A stretch of 64,000 bases of DNA, from assembly GCA_050084515.1 (NCBI GenBank), contig CM114272.1, forward strand, positions 40,858,001-40,922,000, read 5' to 3'. The position numbers and the translations under genes are program-made. Origin of the DNA: Blasia pusilla. Its lineage: Eukaryota > Marchantiophyta > Marchantiopsida > Blasiales. Shown here one piece after another: positions 35,400 through 47,298 of the stretch (the first letter of the stretch is position 1; the number at the start of each line of letters is the position of its first letter). Below the pieces are notes generated by a model that searched no databases, was not told the origin of the DNA, and saw nothing but the letters and a program-made list of their open reading frames with translations.

Positions 35400-37448
35400 C
35401 GGCCCGAGCATCCGCTCCAAGGGCAGGCCCATCACCTCCTCTACAATCACCTATGAACGTGATGCAGGAACTCCAACTCTGCGCTCATATAGTGAAGCGG
35501 CCAGCCAAAATGCCTCGGCGGGCGAACCCCCCAACGTCATAACATCAAAAGCAAAAAATAAAGAAGTGGAGTACACAACGGTGGCCGCCCCTAACAATGT
35601 GCTCGACACATGCCCCTCATGAGCATCAACAATAGGAGTCATCGCACTTGCTTCTCCCATCATCCTCCATGCCCGTACATCAACAACATCACCAACTCTT
35701 CAGGAACTTTGATGAGGACCCATCGATGGGGTCCTCATCGCTTCGGACGACGTGAAAGATCGAAGAAGCCTAGTATGTTTTCTTGCTTCCCCTCGCTGCG
35801 GATCCAACTCTGCGGCAGCTCCACACTTCACAACTACGGCGGTCTCCATCTGGGTAACCCCGCATATCCAACCAGGAGAATCCATATCTCTGGTTGCTCC
35901 ATATGATGTCGATGCCACGGATCCGGCATCGAGTAACCTCAATGCCATAGCGGCAATCTCCTCATGTAGCTGCTGTATCTAAGCAACCATCCTAGCCTCA
36001 CGTCTGACGTCTCCCTTGGCGTGTCTAGGTGGTGGTACTCTACCTCCTCCATGGGCAGCTCCACCACCCTGTTGGGCAACTCCAGCTCCTCATCCCCCAA
36101 CGGGACCACCTGGTGCATGATCTCTAGGCCCACACGGACCGGCTACTCGCTCTGGTGCCCTCTCTGGCCCTTGGTCCGGACGTAACTCATGATGTAAACT
36201 GAAACACCTTGTGCGTGTATGACCATACCTCTGACAATAGTCATACTTATAACCTCCTGGTGCATCACCATCTCCTCCTCCATGCTAAGGCACACGTCCA
36301 TGACCCTGACGAGTGCAATCGCGCTGATGATGGTCTGCACCACATGACCAACAAGTAATAGTAGGCGGTTGCTATTGAGCCATATATGAAGGCGCAGGTC
36401 TCTATGGCACGGCCTCCTAGCATCCTTCCTGAGCTCGTGGTGCCACAGTCGACCTATCTCGGAGTCCACGTTGCTACGGAGGTGGTGGAGCCAATCGTGA
36501 CTGCTCTTGCCCAGAACCCATGGTGGCTACGCTCTCCTCCGCCATGTTGCGCTCAATGTTCTCGGCGGTCCTAAAAACATCTCTCAACATAGGGGAGGTG
36601 TTCATAAGAAGCACCCCCTCTTGCACCCGTGTCTGTAGGGTCCGGTCCAGCATCGCGTACCATGATTGGATAGCCTGAGCCTCTGTCATCCCCTGAGTGA
36701 CGTTGATCGACCAGAGCAAGCGAGTGTAAGCCTCACGCAAACTCTCATCCGGGCGCCTCTGGAAGTCGTGGATGCTCCGCAAGTTCTCAATCCGTACCCC
36801 TTGGTAGCTCGCCCTCAACTCAGCAAAGAACTCAACCAGAGGGTTGAATCTGGGACAAACCCGACTAGACAGTGCAACTGCTCCTGTGCGAGTGACCCCT
36901 CCAAAAATGTCACTAGTGGAAGAGGAAGTATCCTCCCCTGACTCCTCCTCCTCATCTGGGAATGGCTCCCTCCATGACACATAATGTGGGTCATAGTAGA
37001 GCCTCCACGCCTCGATCTCACGTGCATATCTATGAGAGAACTCATGGTAATCGTTCATGGACGTCCTCTCTACATGTTGGAACATACCGTTCCATGCTGT
37101 AAATGAGTTGAACTCTCTAGAGTTCCTGGCCCACTGGGAGTCGCACCAACTCCTAAACTCTGCTATGAAATCGTGCAACTCAATCGTGCCTACTGCACCT
37201 AAAAACCTACGTGGTCCTCTATCCCGGTCGTCCATCTCTTACGCCCAACTGGTAGGACCACTCACAATGTGTGGCGATGTGCTCACAAACTCCTCTTCAC
37301 CCTCCCCCTCATCAGACGATGATACAGAAGGAGGTCGAGGTGGTCCCTCACGTGGAGACCCTTAGAACCTTGCGCCACTCCGCGTAAAACCTCTACAACT
37401 ACTCTCGGGTTCACCACCTCGCCTCTCAAAGTCCCGAACGGACGCCAT
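35400..37448 (-). pseudogene. Gypsy gag polyprotein with two zinc knuckles
   Basis: Capsid and nucleocapsid of the methyltransferase-bearing element. A start codon at 37448 lies upstream of two stops; the main open part is 37235-36474, with GAVGTIELHDFIAEFRSW, ESLREAYTRLLWSINV and MTEAQAIQSWYAMLD. Two knuckles follow near 36350-36180: CWSCGADHHQRDC and DYCQRYGHTRTRC (first Cys of the second one lost). Downstream, a linker (about 35950-35270) shares blocks with the 8-kb gypsy fragments, including LPLERMLG. Frameshifts separate knuckles from core. Confidence 0.85.
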
Positions 37449-38200
37449 GATGACCCTCGTGCCCCTCTCACCTGATCACTCTCAACCTCGCGAGTATTCC
37501 CTCAATCACTCATCCCAAATATGTGGCACTCGATCTCCACTCTCCCTCCCCGAGACATGTAACGTTCGGCAACACGCGGCGTGGTGCAGAAATTCGACCA
37601 GGCTATCATCTCATCGACAACCTACCCTCAACTCTGGACATCCCACACAAGTCTATGTCCCCTAAACCACATAAATGAATGATGCTCTGAGCATCCACAC
37701 AACCCAATATCCCCAAATAAACTACCAAAATCCCAGAATCCCTCACACGTGCAGGATAAAGGACCAGAATGGATAACCTGAACACATGTCGATGTCGCTC
37801 CTCAACAACTGCAAATCTCGACCCAAACTCGGTCGTGAAGACAACTCCTCCAATCAACAAGTCGTACTCCTCTTGTACTAACGCTGCTCAACCTCCTCGA
37901 TGTGCGGTGCAGGTCGAGCGGTCTCGTGCGGCACTGGCGACACCGAACGTCTACAAATAGCACGGCACTCGAGAATGGGGTGCGGCACTCGGCGACATAC
38001 CCTCCTCAATCAGAAATTCACACGCTCTGCTCCTTAGTGAAGGAGCGGTTTAGCGATCAAGACGGTGCGGTGTGGCCACGAGCGGCACAGCGTGGCAATC
38101 GGTAGCGCGTTGCGGCTACGGGCGTCACGGCAGGGTACTCGATCGTCGTCGAGCGGTTACCAATCACAACATAGCAATATGAGATGAAAAATTATACACC
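37449..38200 (-). mobile_element. Leader between 5' LTR and gag
   Basis: Non-coding leader of the gypsy element, sharing short blocks with 10.24-10.9 kb. No clear tRNA primer-binding site was found. At the LTR-side end (38220-38420) it contains repeated GGTGACGG / CCATTGACGG units. Confidence 0.5.
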
Positions 38201-39485
38201 ATAAGCGGAGGTCATTTGCCATCACTGGTTGACAATGAAACTGCGATGACGGTGGCGGCCAAAAGAAAGTACGTGGTAGCGATGCAATGGCGGCAATGGC
38301 AACCAAAGGGTGGACAACGGGACGGTGGACCGTTGATGGTGACGGCGACCATTGACGGTGACGGTTGGCCATTGACGGTGACTAGGATGGCGATGGTAGC
38401 CACCGTCGTGGTGGCTGGTTTAGGGTTTGAACAATTCAACTCTAAAAATCGCCTAGCAATGGCAGTTTTGCAAGATTGATCATAACTTTTTGCTCGCAAC
38501 TCCAAATTGCACACCATTTGTTGCACAACGTGCAAAGCTTCACCCTAATCTACAACAGCTTCAAAATAATTTAGAATCAGACATTCCAATAAAAATTGAC
38601 AGGGACTGTTGTAAAGCCCAACGTCTCTTTCTCCTACACAAAATTCGGTAGCGCTTCCGCGCTAATTTCTCCCAACGAAAATGTAAAACCTGTAAAAATA
38701 CAAATCAGAAAGCTACATGGTGCTCCCAAGAGCACCAGTATGGGGCAATCAGCCCCCATAATCAATCCCTATAAAAAAATTGGGCAGCACTTCCACGCGC
38801 CACTCTCCCATACGAAAAATCGGCAAATGCAAAGAACAATCAAAGCAGCCCTTGCTCCGGTGAGCACTCCCATGAGCCGCTCAACGGGGAACACGGTCTC
38901 CAACCTGCAAAAACAGCGAGTGACCAGCAAGCTCACCCATGAAGCTCTCTCATTCTCTCATTCTCTTTTTGTAAAGTAAGCCAATCTCTCTCACAACACC
39001 ATAGTTCTCACATGTGTGCACTCTCACATGTCTCTCTCAATGTCAAACCAAACCCACTCTCCTAATGAGAGGCTTGGGTTACACACACAAGGCAAGCAAG
39101 AATATAGCTCTGCCGCCTCATGCCAAGAGGTTCAACAAAGAGGGAATGAGCTCTCAAGCTCGTTCTCTTGGAGGTATACCCCCTTCCCTCTCCCAAGCCC
39201 TCTCAACGGTAACCTATGCTCGCAGGTCACCTCCTTGGCTCTTGAGCTGCTATAGCAGGTCAAAGGCCAATTCCCAGAGTGGAAAGTCAACTATCCCCAA
39301 TATGGAAACTTACCCGGAATAGTAAGTTCTCTATATGGCTCCAAATGAGCCGAAACGAAGGGGAAACATGCTCTCTCAGGTTTCATAGGGCCTCAACATG
39401 TCATCCTCGACCTCCTGGGTCTATCCTCCACTACTCGTGTAGACGCTCTACTAGATCCCACCGATCTATCCTAATAGTTGTGACA
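38201..39485 (-). repeat. 5' LTR of the methyltransferase-bearing gypsy element
   Basis: Minus-sense start TGTCACAACTATTAGG at 39485. The 513 bases down to 38973 match the 3' LTR at 29334-29846, and sequence down to about 38500 also aligns with the third copy at the right edge of the window (63048 onward), so the LTR exceeds 950 bp. A TATA-like TATAGAGAAC lies near 39325 in the minus sense. The inner boundary is only approximate. Confidence 0.8.
38325..38410. repeat. Short minisatellite-like GGTGACGG repeats
   Basis: GATGGTGACGGCGACCATTG recurs in shortened variants about three times. Located at the junction of LTR and leader of the gypsy element. Confidence 0.6.
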
Positions 39486-39528
39486 AGGACGAGATGGAGT
39501 CTCTCCGAGATAAATACCTAGAACAAAA

Positions 39529-41575
39529 TGCCCTTTCCTAGAACAAAATGGGGAAATCAATACCTCCTAAGTCCCCCCAAAAAGTGTAGAGACTCCTTAC
39601 ACAATTGGTGTGACTATACCATCAAGTAGCCATAGATGTTCTTATTGTCAAGCCTTCCCCTTATGTATTGGAGCATGTTTGACTTACACTTTCTTCATAG
39701 TGCACGATACCATATCTACGTTTGAATACACAAGGATATGTGCTCATGTTGGGTCTCAAACGCACCCTATCAATGGTGCCATTCGAATTCCAAGACATCT
39801 CAATGAGAATATGGCCAAGAAAGTGACAAAATTGTATATTAAAAACTCTTGAAGATCTAAGGCTAGAGTGATCAAATTTACGAAGGCTTCACAAACTTGC
39901 GATTAATTTCTTGGAATACTCGTCCAAGGGGAGATCAGAGTAGTAGAAGAGAAACAACTTTAGGATAATCTTGCATTTTTTGCTAATCCAAAATATTTCA
40001 AGAACTTGCTATAGCAAATACAAATACTCGATGGAAAGAGCGTAGAGATCAAAGATGGATGTCATTGCTAGAATCAAAGAAAACTCGAGCATTCCAATTA
40101 TTCAGACATGGAAATTTATGGGCCAAAGAGATGATGGATACAGATCGTATATATTTATAATTTCTACTTTGGGATCGTCTAGTAGCCTCGATCTTTTTGA
40201 TAGAATGAGGAAGAAGAATATATTTTTGGAAGTTGGATGAGTTGTGACATCTACTACAAGGTCTTTAATGGATGGTTGACCATGGGTGCACATGTTTACA
40301 ACCATGTGGAGAAGGGACTCAAAACCGTATTTGTTTTTAAGTTGAAGGCAGAAGATGTTGGAAGCTTGAAGATGTGTTGGTTACTCCTATTGGAGGTGGT
40401 GAAGGAAAACTAAAGGCCACCATATGAAATTTATGGGTTGATGGCTAACAATGCACAAAAACGATGGATTGCTATCAGGGAGGATGCTTTCCATCGGAAA
40501 TATTTAGTGACTCACTACACAAAATCTTGCAGCAAGGAGAATAAGAGAACGGAACTCATAGCTCTACAACTACTACAAAGATAGCATAACATTGAAACAA
40601 GCCATGGAAAGAGAAAAAGAACTTCATGTGTGGTGGTAGAAGCATGCAACATTACAATTGAGGGAAAACATAAAGAATTGTGTCTTTGGTTGAGTTGGTG
40701 CAATGTTTGTATGAGGCAATTAAGAAAATTTATGTGGAATGTAAGTAATCATAAATTCCACATTCTGCAACTAGTAGAATTCCAACTTACATGTGCAACT
40801 AGTAGAATTCTGTCTGTCTACAAGAAAATTTTGTTCAAGGGATGGCTTTGCCACCTGTTTGAATCTGAGAAGAAAATTTTAGTGATCTGCAACCGGTTGG
40901 ATTTGGACAAATTGCAACAAGACTAGTTTTCAACTTGTTATATTTCAAAGAGATGCAATCTCCCCTCAATTTTGCACCTTAAAGTTGTGTGCTTTGCCCT
41001 TATAAAAAAAATTCATATGCAAGAATTCAACCTTCATGAAAATGCCCTTCGCCCAAACACAAGTGGAGTTGAGATTCTCTGTTCATCTTGGAGGTCATCA
41101 CAATCCAAGGTTGCATGTGGACAAAGTCCGTGTCTTTGGACATGTCCATGTTCATGGACTTACGTCCTTGCTATGGAAGTACTTGTCCATGCCGATTCCA
41201 CCATTCCCTTCTTTCTTATTCTCTCCACTTCCTTTCATCTTCCATACTTTCCCGTTTCTTCCTCCTTCCACCTCCACCTCCACCTCCAGTCCCTCCTCCT
41301 TATTGCCCCACTTGCCCTTGCCCTACCTTCCATCATAAGGTTTAATTGTGGGCTCCACCTCTCATAATCCATGTCCGTGGACATGTCCGAACTTGTCCAT
41401 CCATGTCTTTCCTAAGGCTTGACAATAAGAACATCCATGTCTTTCCTAAGGCTTGACAATAAGAACATCTATGGCTACTTGATGGTATAGTCACACCAAT
41501 TGTGTAAGGAGTCTCTACACTTTTTGGGGGGACTTAGGAGGTATTGATTTCCCCATTTTGTTCTAGGAAAGAGCA
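39529..41575. mobile_element. 2-kb element bounded by 128-bp inverted repeats
   Basis: Arms 39529-39656 and 41448-41575 are near-perfect reverse complements of equal length (TGCCCTTTCCTAGAACAAAA at the left tip, with one or two differences). The interior has several short plus-strand frames (for example 40055-40240) without recognisable transposase, and it contains one copy of the GGTTGCA repeat family at 41109-41403. A 37-bp direct duplication (TCTTTCCTAAGGCTTGACAA...) lies just before the right arm. No clear target-site duplication was found. A non-autonomous terminal-inverted-repeat transposon is the likeliest reading. Confidence 0.7.
41109..41403 (-). repeat. GGTTGCA-ended repeat family, copy A
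   Basis: Begins GGTTGCATGTGGACAAAGTC, close to the reverse complement of copy B's right end (45763-45983). Palindromic GTCCATG/CATGGAC phrases mark both ends. The terminal half toward 41403 has lost the GGTTGCA tip. Confidence 0.65.
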
Positions 41576-42700
41576 ACGTGAACTTCTACACTCTAAAGCT
41601 CCAAGGCATTGGCAACAAGATACACTCCAAGGACCACCTATAGAAGCACTCATTCGTTGAAGCCTGCACCATTGATGATAATCGGATTTTTGGTCCATAC
41701 CCTTCAAGAATCCTCCATCTTTATTTTGAGTTGGACCGGCTAATGGAGGAAACTCAAAAATAAAAATTACCATGATAGGTAACTTGCAACTCATCAACAC
41801 GAACGTGCTTAAATATTTTCAAGGGAAGAGATGAAAAAAAGCCATTACTCAAAACTTGAAGCAAGAATTTGTATTCAAATGTTGTGTTAGATTGATTTCC
41901 AACACTTCCCTTTAGGTTGATCCACAATGTCATTTTCTTGACACTTTGTCACAAACTTCAAACTTGGGAGTTGAAGCTAAATCGGAAAAATTAGGGGTCA
42001 CATATGTCAAACTTGGAGCACTCGAGGGTTGAAGACTTTCCAAACTAGATGAAGTGGGCTTAAGAGGCAAGCAATAAATTATATATTTTCCATTGAAGTA
42101 TGGTAAAAGATGCCACAACTTGGAATCTCCAATCTCGGGTCGGATTTTTTTACCTATAACTTCATCCGTTCCATTCTCCCTCATATCCTCGGAAGTAAAG
42201 ATAATTCCTACCAAGACAAGAAATTGGAGTAACAAAAAACTACTAAAATAACCCTAGGGTTTTCTCAAATAATTTATGATTGAGGAAGGGTCGCTATATG
42301 ACAACCACATGTGAGTTTGAAAAGTTCCTCCATCCGGATAGATGTGCAAAGTTGATTGCAAGAGATCAAGGAATAAAAAAGTGAATGAGAATATGAAAGA
42401 GAATTTTGAATTTATATAGTGGACCAAGTTCAAGGATTTTGTGACGTCACTTTTCTAACATGCGGTTGGTAGTTAGATTTAAACCGTTAGAATTGGACAA
42501 CATCAAGGGACCAGGAATATTCGGCCACTTAAACCCTTGGGTATTCAACTTGTTGTTTACATGATAGAAAGAATAGACAAAGCATAGAAACAAGGGGTTG
42601 TAGTGGGCGATAGTGGTGGATGTTTTTCATTCTGTTAGATAGAATAATCCATCCCAACGTGTTAATGTTTGACATATTGGAGTCTCTTGCATTGCAGAGA
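41576..42700. other. Intergenic DNA
   Basis: No protein family recognised. A 101-codon minus-strand frame at 41930-42235 has no recognisable motif and is probably chance. Confidence 0.5.
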
Positions 42701-42719
42701 GAGGGTTAGGATGGTACTG

Positions 42720-43640
42720 ACCCTTTGGAATCCAAGGGTAAGTTGGTATGGGGATGCTAGCAATGGGGGGGGTTACAAGATGGGATTGGTGTGGTGGTCA
42801 ATCCCATAGTATTTCGATGGGTCATAAGGAGTGGATGGTAGGAGTTTGAGGAAGGGGAAAAAGTTAAGCATGTGGGGTTGGTGTTGGGCAACTCCTTAGC
42901 TAGAAGTCATAGCTAAATCATAGTTCCATATCAATCATGCCATGCCTTCAGACCTCATTCCACTTGGTGAATCAAATGTCATTTTCACTTGCTAACCATA
43001 TGTTGGGTCCAAAAAATTGATGGTAGGGGTACGGGATGGAGTTGGTGTGGTGATCAATCCCATAGTATTTCGATGGGTCATAAGGAGCAGATGGTAGGGG
43101 TTCAAGGAAGGGGCAAAAGTTAAGGATGCGGGGTTGGTATTGGGCAACCCGTTGGATTTTGATGGGTTATAGGGGGATGGGGTTCATTTGTTGTCAAATT
43201 GTAGGATCCCGCCCGATGGATTGCAAGAAGCAGCTTATAGGGAGATTTGAAGATTGAGGCAAGGCGGGTGGGGTTGCTATGGGGTCAACCCATCGGCTTT
43301 CAATGGGTTGCAAGGAGTAGCTTAAAAGGGAGGTTCGGAGATGGGGGCAAGGGGGATGGGTTCAGTATTGGGTCAGCCCATCAGATTCTGATGGATTGCA
43401 AGGAGCAGATGGTGGGGTGTTCAAGGATGGGGTTAGGGGGGTTTGGTTGGGATGGGAACAATCTATTGTATTTCAACGGGTTTTAATGAGCTTATGGTAG
43501 GAAGATTTGGGGATAGAGGCAGGTCGGTGGGGTTGGTGTTAGAGCAACCCCTAGAATTTCGACAGGTTGTAGTAAGAAAATTGAGGCAAAGGGGGCCTAA
43601 AAGGGCTAGGGAAGTCAACTTGTCAAAATTTGATGGGTTG
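42720..43640. repeat. Minisatellite-like array of roughly 80-110-bp units
   Basis: Units share CCCAT-GATTTCGATGGGTTGC..AGGAG and a following GGGGGCAAG..GGGGTTGGTGTTGGGCAACCC phrase. The best pair starts at 42787 and 43043. About seven or eight degenerate units are visible. A foreign 119-bp piece (42902-43020) is inserted between units. Confidence 0.75.
42902..43020 (+). repeat. 119-bp segment inserted in the array, copy 1
   Basis: Matches 50031-50151 along its length (GAAGTCATAGCTA ... ATATGTTGGGTCCAAA-AAATTGA) with a few differences and a 4-base deletion. Same orientation in both places. Coding potential is nil. Confidence 0.88.
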
Positions 43641-43649
43641 CACTAGGCT

Positions 43650-45340
43650 TATGAGAGAATGTTCTACAATGGTCAATAGTAAGGACCAACAATTAGGACA
43701 AGCACTCAATAACTCTAACGGTCAAGAGCCAACATCTCTTAGAGTATATAAAGCTGAGGTTTCCCATTACCTATTTCTTACTCTGCAATAAAATTCTTTG
43801 AGAGATGGTCTTTGCAAGAGGTCTCTATTGGTTAGCATAAAGCATTTCAATAACCTTGTGAAGAATTTTGGGCAATTGGTCCTCAATTCTTGAGAGTTGA
43901 TTTACAAAACAGGTTGTGTCAATTTGCATAAAGCGTCACAACTCGTCAAAAAGTGGTTTATGCGAATTATCTTGGCAACGTTTTAAAAGTGAATTTCAAG
44001 GTGAAATTTTTAGTTTACCTCTCCTCTCACCCTTCTTTGATTAGGCAAAGCATTCCCTAGAAGTAATTCATTCCTTCTGACTCATTGTTCAAGAGAACTA
44101 CGATTTCCATCATGACTTGGAAGAAGGCCCAAAATAGGAAAGGTAGGAGCTTCACTAAATCACTCCTAGGTCACCAAGTACTCCAATGTTGGCTTCTCTT
44201 GGCTAACACTCAATTGCAAACATATAGAGACAAGAAAGGGAGGAGGGCAAAAGAGAAGCAGACGTACAAAGACAAGAGCTTCACACAAAGGATGCATTGG
44301 AAAAGCTCACGAAGAAATAGAAGAAATTTTTGGCGTAGATGGCAAAGGCTGAAAAGAAGAGGTTGCCAAAATGGTGAAAGAGAGGAGGCAAGATGCCGAA
44401 GAAAGAAAAGGGAAACTGGCGTAAGCATGTAAGGAGAAGATCATGTAAAGAGAACAAGAACATCCCCCCTTCCCTCTTTCCGCGTAATTGATTGACAGTG
44501 TGGAAATGGAGGATGTCTCGTCTCGAGACTGAGGGGCTAGTGAGATGGAGGAAAGAAAAACCGACCAAGTATCAAGATGGTTGATGTCTCAGAATCCAAT
44601 TCCTAGAAATAAAATTCTTCCTCATTGGGGCTTCTCATAGAACATGACCTCTATGTCATGGATGAATTTCCATTGAAATTGCCTCTTATAACACCAAAGA
44701 AACTCATTGAGCAAGACTCAGACCTACTTTTGAAGAAGGTAAGCAATGATTGAGATAATTTTTTGCATAATCTATGCTAAGTACTCTAGTGTAAGAAACT
44801 CAAGCTAACAATCTACGATTTCTTGCAGGTTATAAGGCAAATAGTTGTGGTCAATGAGCCAAAGGCACCAAAGATTCCTTTGTGTCAAATTTGAACATTG
44901 GATTATGTCCAAGAAATGCAGGCGGACGAGGACATTCAAAAGTTGAAGTAGTCAGTAGCAACAACTTCCTATCTTGATAGTTTTCCGCCTTCTACATTTA
45001 GCCTTAAAATGAATAGGAAAGCAGTACCATATCATGGACAAAGACTTGGACAAAATGGATGTGTTATGGAAGATGAAGGACGTAGAATCCCAAAAATTGA
45101 TGGCCGACACAAAATACAAGTAGATTCAACACTTGTACTTCTTCATCTAGGATGGGAATCACTGATTCATGGCGTCATCCTAGTTTGTTGTGGAGCGCCC
45201 AAATTCATTGGATGTGCATTTTTTTGGAAGGAACTTGCTCTACACCCATTTCCAAATCACATTGTTATGGTCAAAATGAAAATTAATTCTTCATACAATC
45301 AATTTATTTTAGCCTTTAATTCATACTTCCAAATTACCTC
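43650..45340. other. Intergenic DNA
   Basis: A lysine/arginine-rich frame at 44085-44432 and its antisense are low-complexity; no family is recognised. No splice-joined gene could be built. Confidence 0.5.
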
Positions 45341-45700
45341 TACAACCCGTCAGAGTCTGATGCGTTGCAAGGAGGTGGGCACAGGCTCTTTGTTTGGCAA
45401 CATATTGGATTTAGATTGGTTGCAGGGAGTCGCAAGTTTCAATGCGTGAAAGTTCAGGAATAAGGTCAAAGAGGCCTTTAGTGTGTGTATTGCAACTTTT
45501 CCGACTCCGAAAAGTTGCAAGTCCTTTAGCGTTTCTCTTAGAATCGTCACATATTGTCTGTAAGTCCAACTAGTGCAACTCTCGTGCAACGTATCGGACT
45601 TTGATGGATTTCAAGTCCTTAAGTGATTTTGTATGAATGGTCATATATTGTCAATAAATCTGACCAATTTAGCTCTTGTGCAACTCGTTGGACTCCGACA
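45341..45700. repeat. Diverged relatives of the 42.7-kb array units
   Basis: Three phrases of the form CAACCCGTCAGAGTCTGATG / GCAACGTATCGGACTTTGAT / GCAACTCGTTGGACTCCGAC followed by a TTGCAAG-type stretch. They resemble the CCCGTTGGATTTTGATGGGT phrase of the main array. Confidence 0.5.
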
Positions 45701-45762
45701 AATTGCCTCGCTCATGTTGAGCCTGGAGTATCACTCTTACTTGGTTTTGGTAGGAGCTTCAT

Positions 45763-45983
45763 GGTTGCACAAAAACAGACAAGTCCTTCCTTAGGACGGA
45801 CATGGGTTCCAAGAGGGAGGTGGGATCCACACTTATAGTCCATGATGGAAGGCAAGGCAAGGATGAGAGGAGTAATGAGGGAGGAAGAAATGGGGGATTA
45901 TGGAACATGAAGGCAAGTAAGGGGAATGAGAAAGAAGGGAAAGGTGGGGCCCATACGGACATGGACTTTGTCCACATGCAACC
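45763..45983 (+). repeat. GGTTGCA-ended repeat family, copy B
   Basis: Left end GGTTGCACAAAAACAGACAA; right end GGACTTTGTCCACATGCAACC, an imperfect inverted repeat of the left. The middle is purine-rich (GGAGGAAGAAATGGGGG). Best-preserved copy of the family. Confidence 0.75.
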
Positions 45984-47021
45984 TTGAAGAGCTTGTGTGT
46001 TAGAGTTCATATTCTTTCTTGGCGGAAGATAGATGTGGTTCCATATTACGATGTAGATTTGATAGTGAAGTTGGCCGTATGAGCTATTTTTTTGTGTGAT
46101 CGTGGTGTACATGCATGAGTCTATTATTGTTATTTTTTGGATCTACCCACTTATGGGCAAGATCGGTGAGGTTTGATGGGTAGATGTGATCAACATTGAT
46201 GATTTTGTAATGATATGTATGTGCACGAAAATGTGTTTAATGATTGGGGGGGAATACTCTTACTTTGGGGAGAAGATAATGGCCTTTAATATGGAAAATA
46301 AGGGATCCTACCCTCTCTCTCTCTCTCTCAAAATTTAGATGCCCCACTCTAAAGTGTATCATTATTCTTAAACATTCAAATTTAGGATGAGCATACCTAT
46401 ATGTATTTTGGTCATCTTACTCGTCTTTTCTAAAATCATTAAATCCAATTTAATTTTTATTAGAGCGTTGTGATTTTTCCACCGCTTCCAATACTTTGAT
46501 ACATCAAGTTAGGGCTGCCAAAAACCTCTCTTTTTGGATAACACAAGATGTTTTGGCAAGTTTTTTGCCTCCTAACTTATGGTGAATTTTATTTTGGGTA
46601 AAAATTGAAAAGGATATAGGATTGGATTAGCATGTCTCAAGATCTAGACTCCAAACTTAGCCAAGTCCACCTGAAATGTGAGTAGATTGAACTAGGACAG
46701 GGCCTTAAATCAATTAGTGGTTCATGGTAGGGACAATAATAAGAAAGGTTTTACAAGGAAAAATGTAACTTAAAATCGAACTATTATAACTTTTGCAGAG
46801 TAAGGGTCATTATTTTATCACCATAAAAAACCCTATTGAGTTTTCCACCACTTCCAATGCTTGACAAATATATAAGAGCCAATTTTATTTTTTAAATGTG
46901 ATATAAAACATCTTGACAACAAGAAAATGTTTTGAAGGGAAAAAAATTCACGAGATGGAACTACGGTACCCATTTCATGGGAGGGATTATCAACTACTTT
47001 GATTTTTTGAGTTATCTCCAT

Positions 47022-47298
47022 GGTTGCACAAAAACAGACAAGTCTGTCTTTAAGACAAACATGAACAAAAAAGGATTGTAAAAAATAAGACCCACACTTA
47101 TAGTTCGTGGTGGAAAGGAGGGCAAGGGCGGACGGGGCAATAAGTGAAGATGGGGGAGGAAGAAACGAGAAAATAGGAATCATGAAGGCAAATAGAATGA
47201 TGAGAAAAAAATGAATAGATGGGAGATTATGGGACCCATATGGACAAGTCCTTATCCAAACGTAAGTCCACGGACACGGACTTTATGCATATTCAACC
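47022..47298 (+). repeat. GGTTGCA-ended repeat family, copy C
   Basis: Starts with the same GGTTGCACAAAAACAGACAA as copy B, keeps the CCACACTTATAGTTCGTGGTGG phrase in the middle with the same spacing, and ends TATTCAACC. The flanks TTATCTCCAT and TTGATTATCTTA share TTATCT. Confidence 0.72.

Larger units (their letters stand above)
29334..39485 (-). mobile_element. Ty3/gypsy LTR retrotransposon carrying a DNA methyltransferase and a PHD-finger-like module
   Basis: Order in the minus sense: 5' LTR (from 39485), leader (about 38.2-37.45 kb), gag (37448-about 35700), gag-protease linker and protease (about 35700-34825), C5 cytosine methyltransferase (34837-33533), reverse transcriptase (33223-about 32219), RNase H (32071-31811), integrase (31396-about 30710), PHD-like module (about 30320-30163), and a truncated 3' LTR (29846-29334). 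From 34837 down to 30710 all blocks lie in one frame, broken only by stop codons, so the methyltransferase was part of the pol polyprotein and not a later insertion. Several stops are TGA where a CGA codon fits, as expected from deamination of methylated C. The two LTR copies differ by a few percent by eye, so the insertion is not recent. The element is dead as it stands. Confidence 0.88.

Noticed and set aside
44085-44432. Arg/Lys-rich open frame as a nuclear protein
   Set aside because: Low complexity, no splice partners, no motif, and equally open on the other strand.
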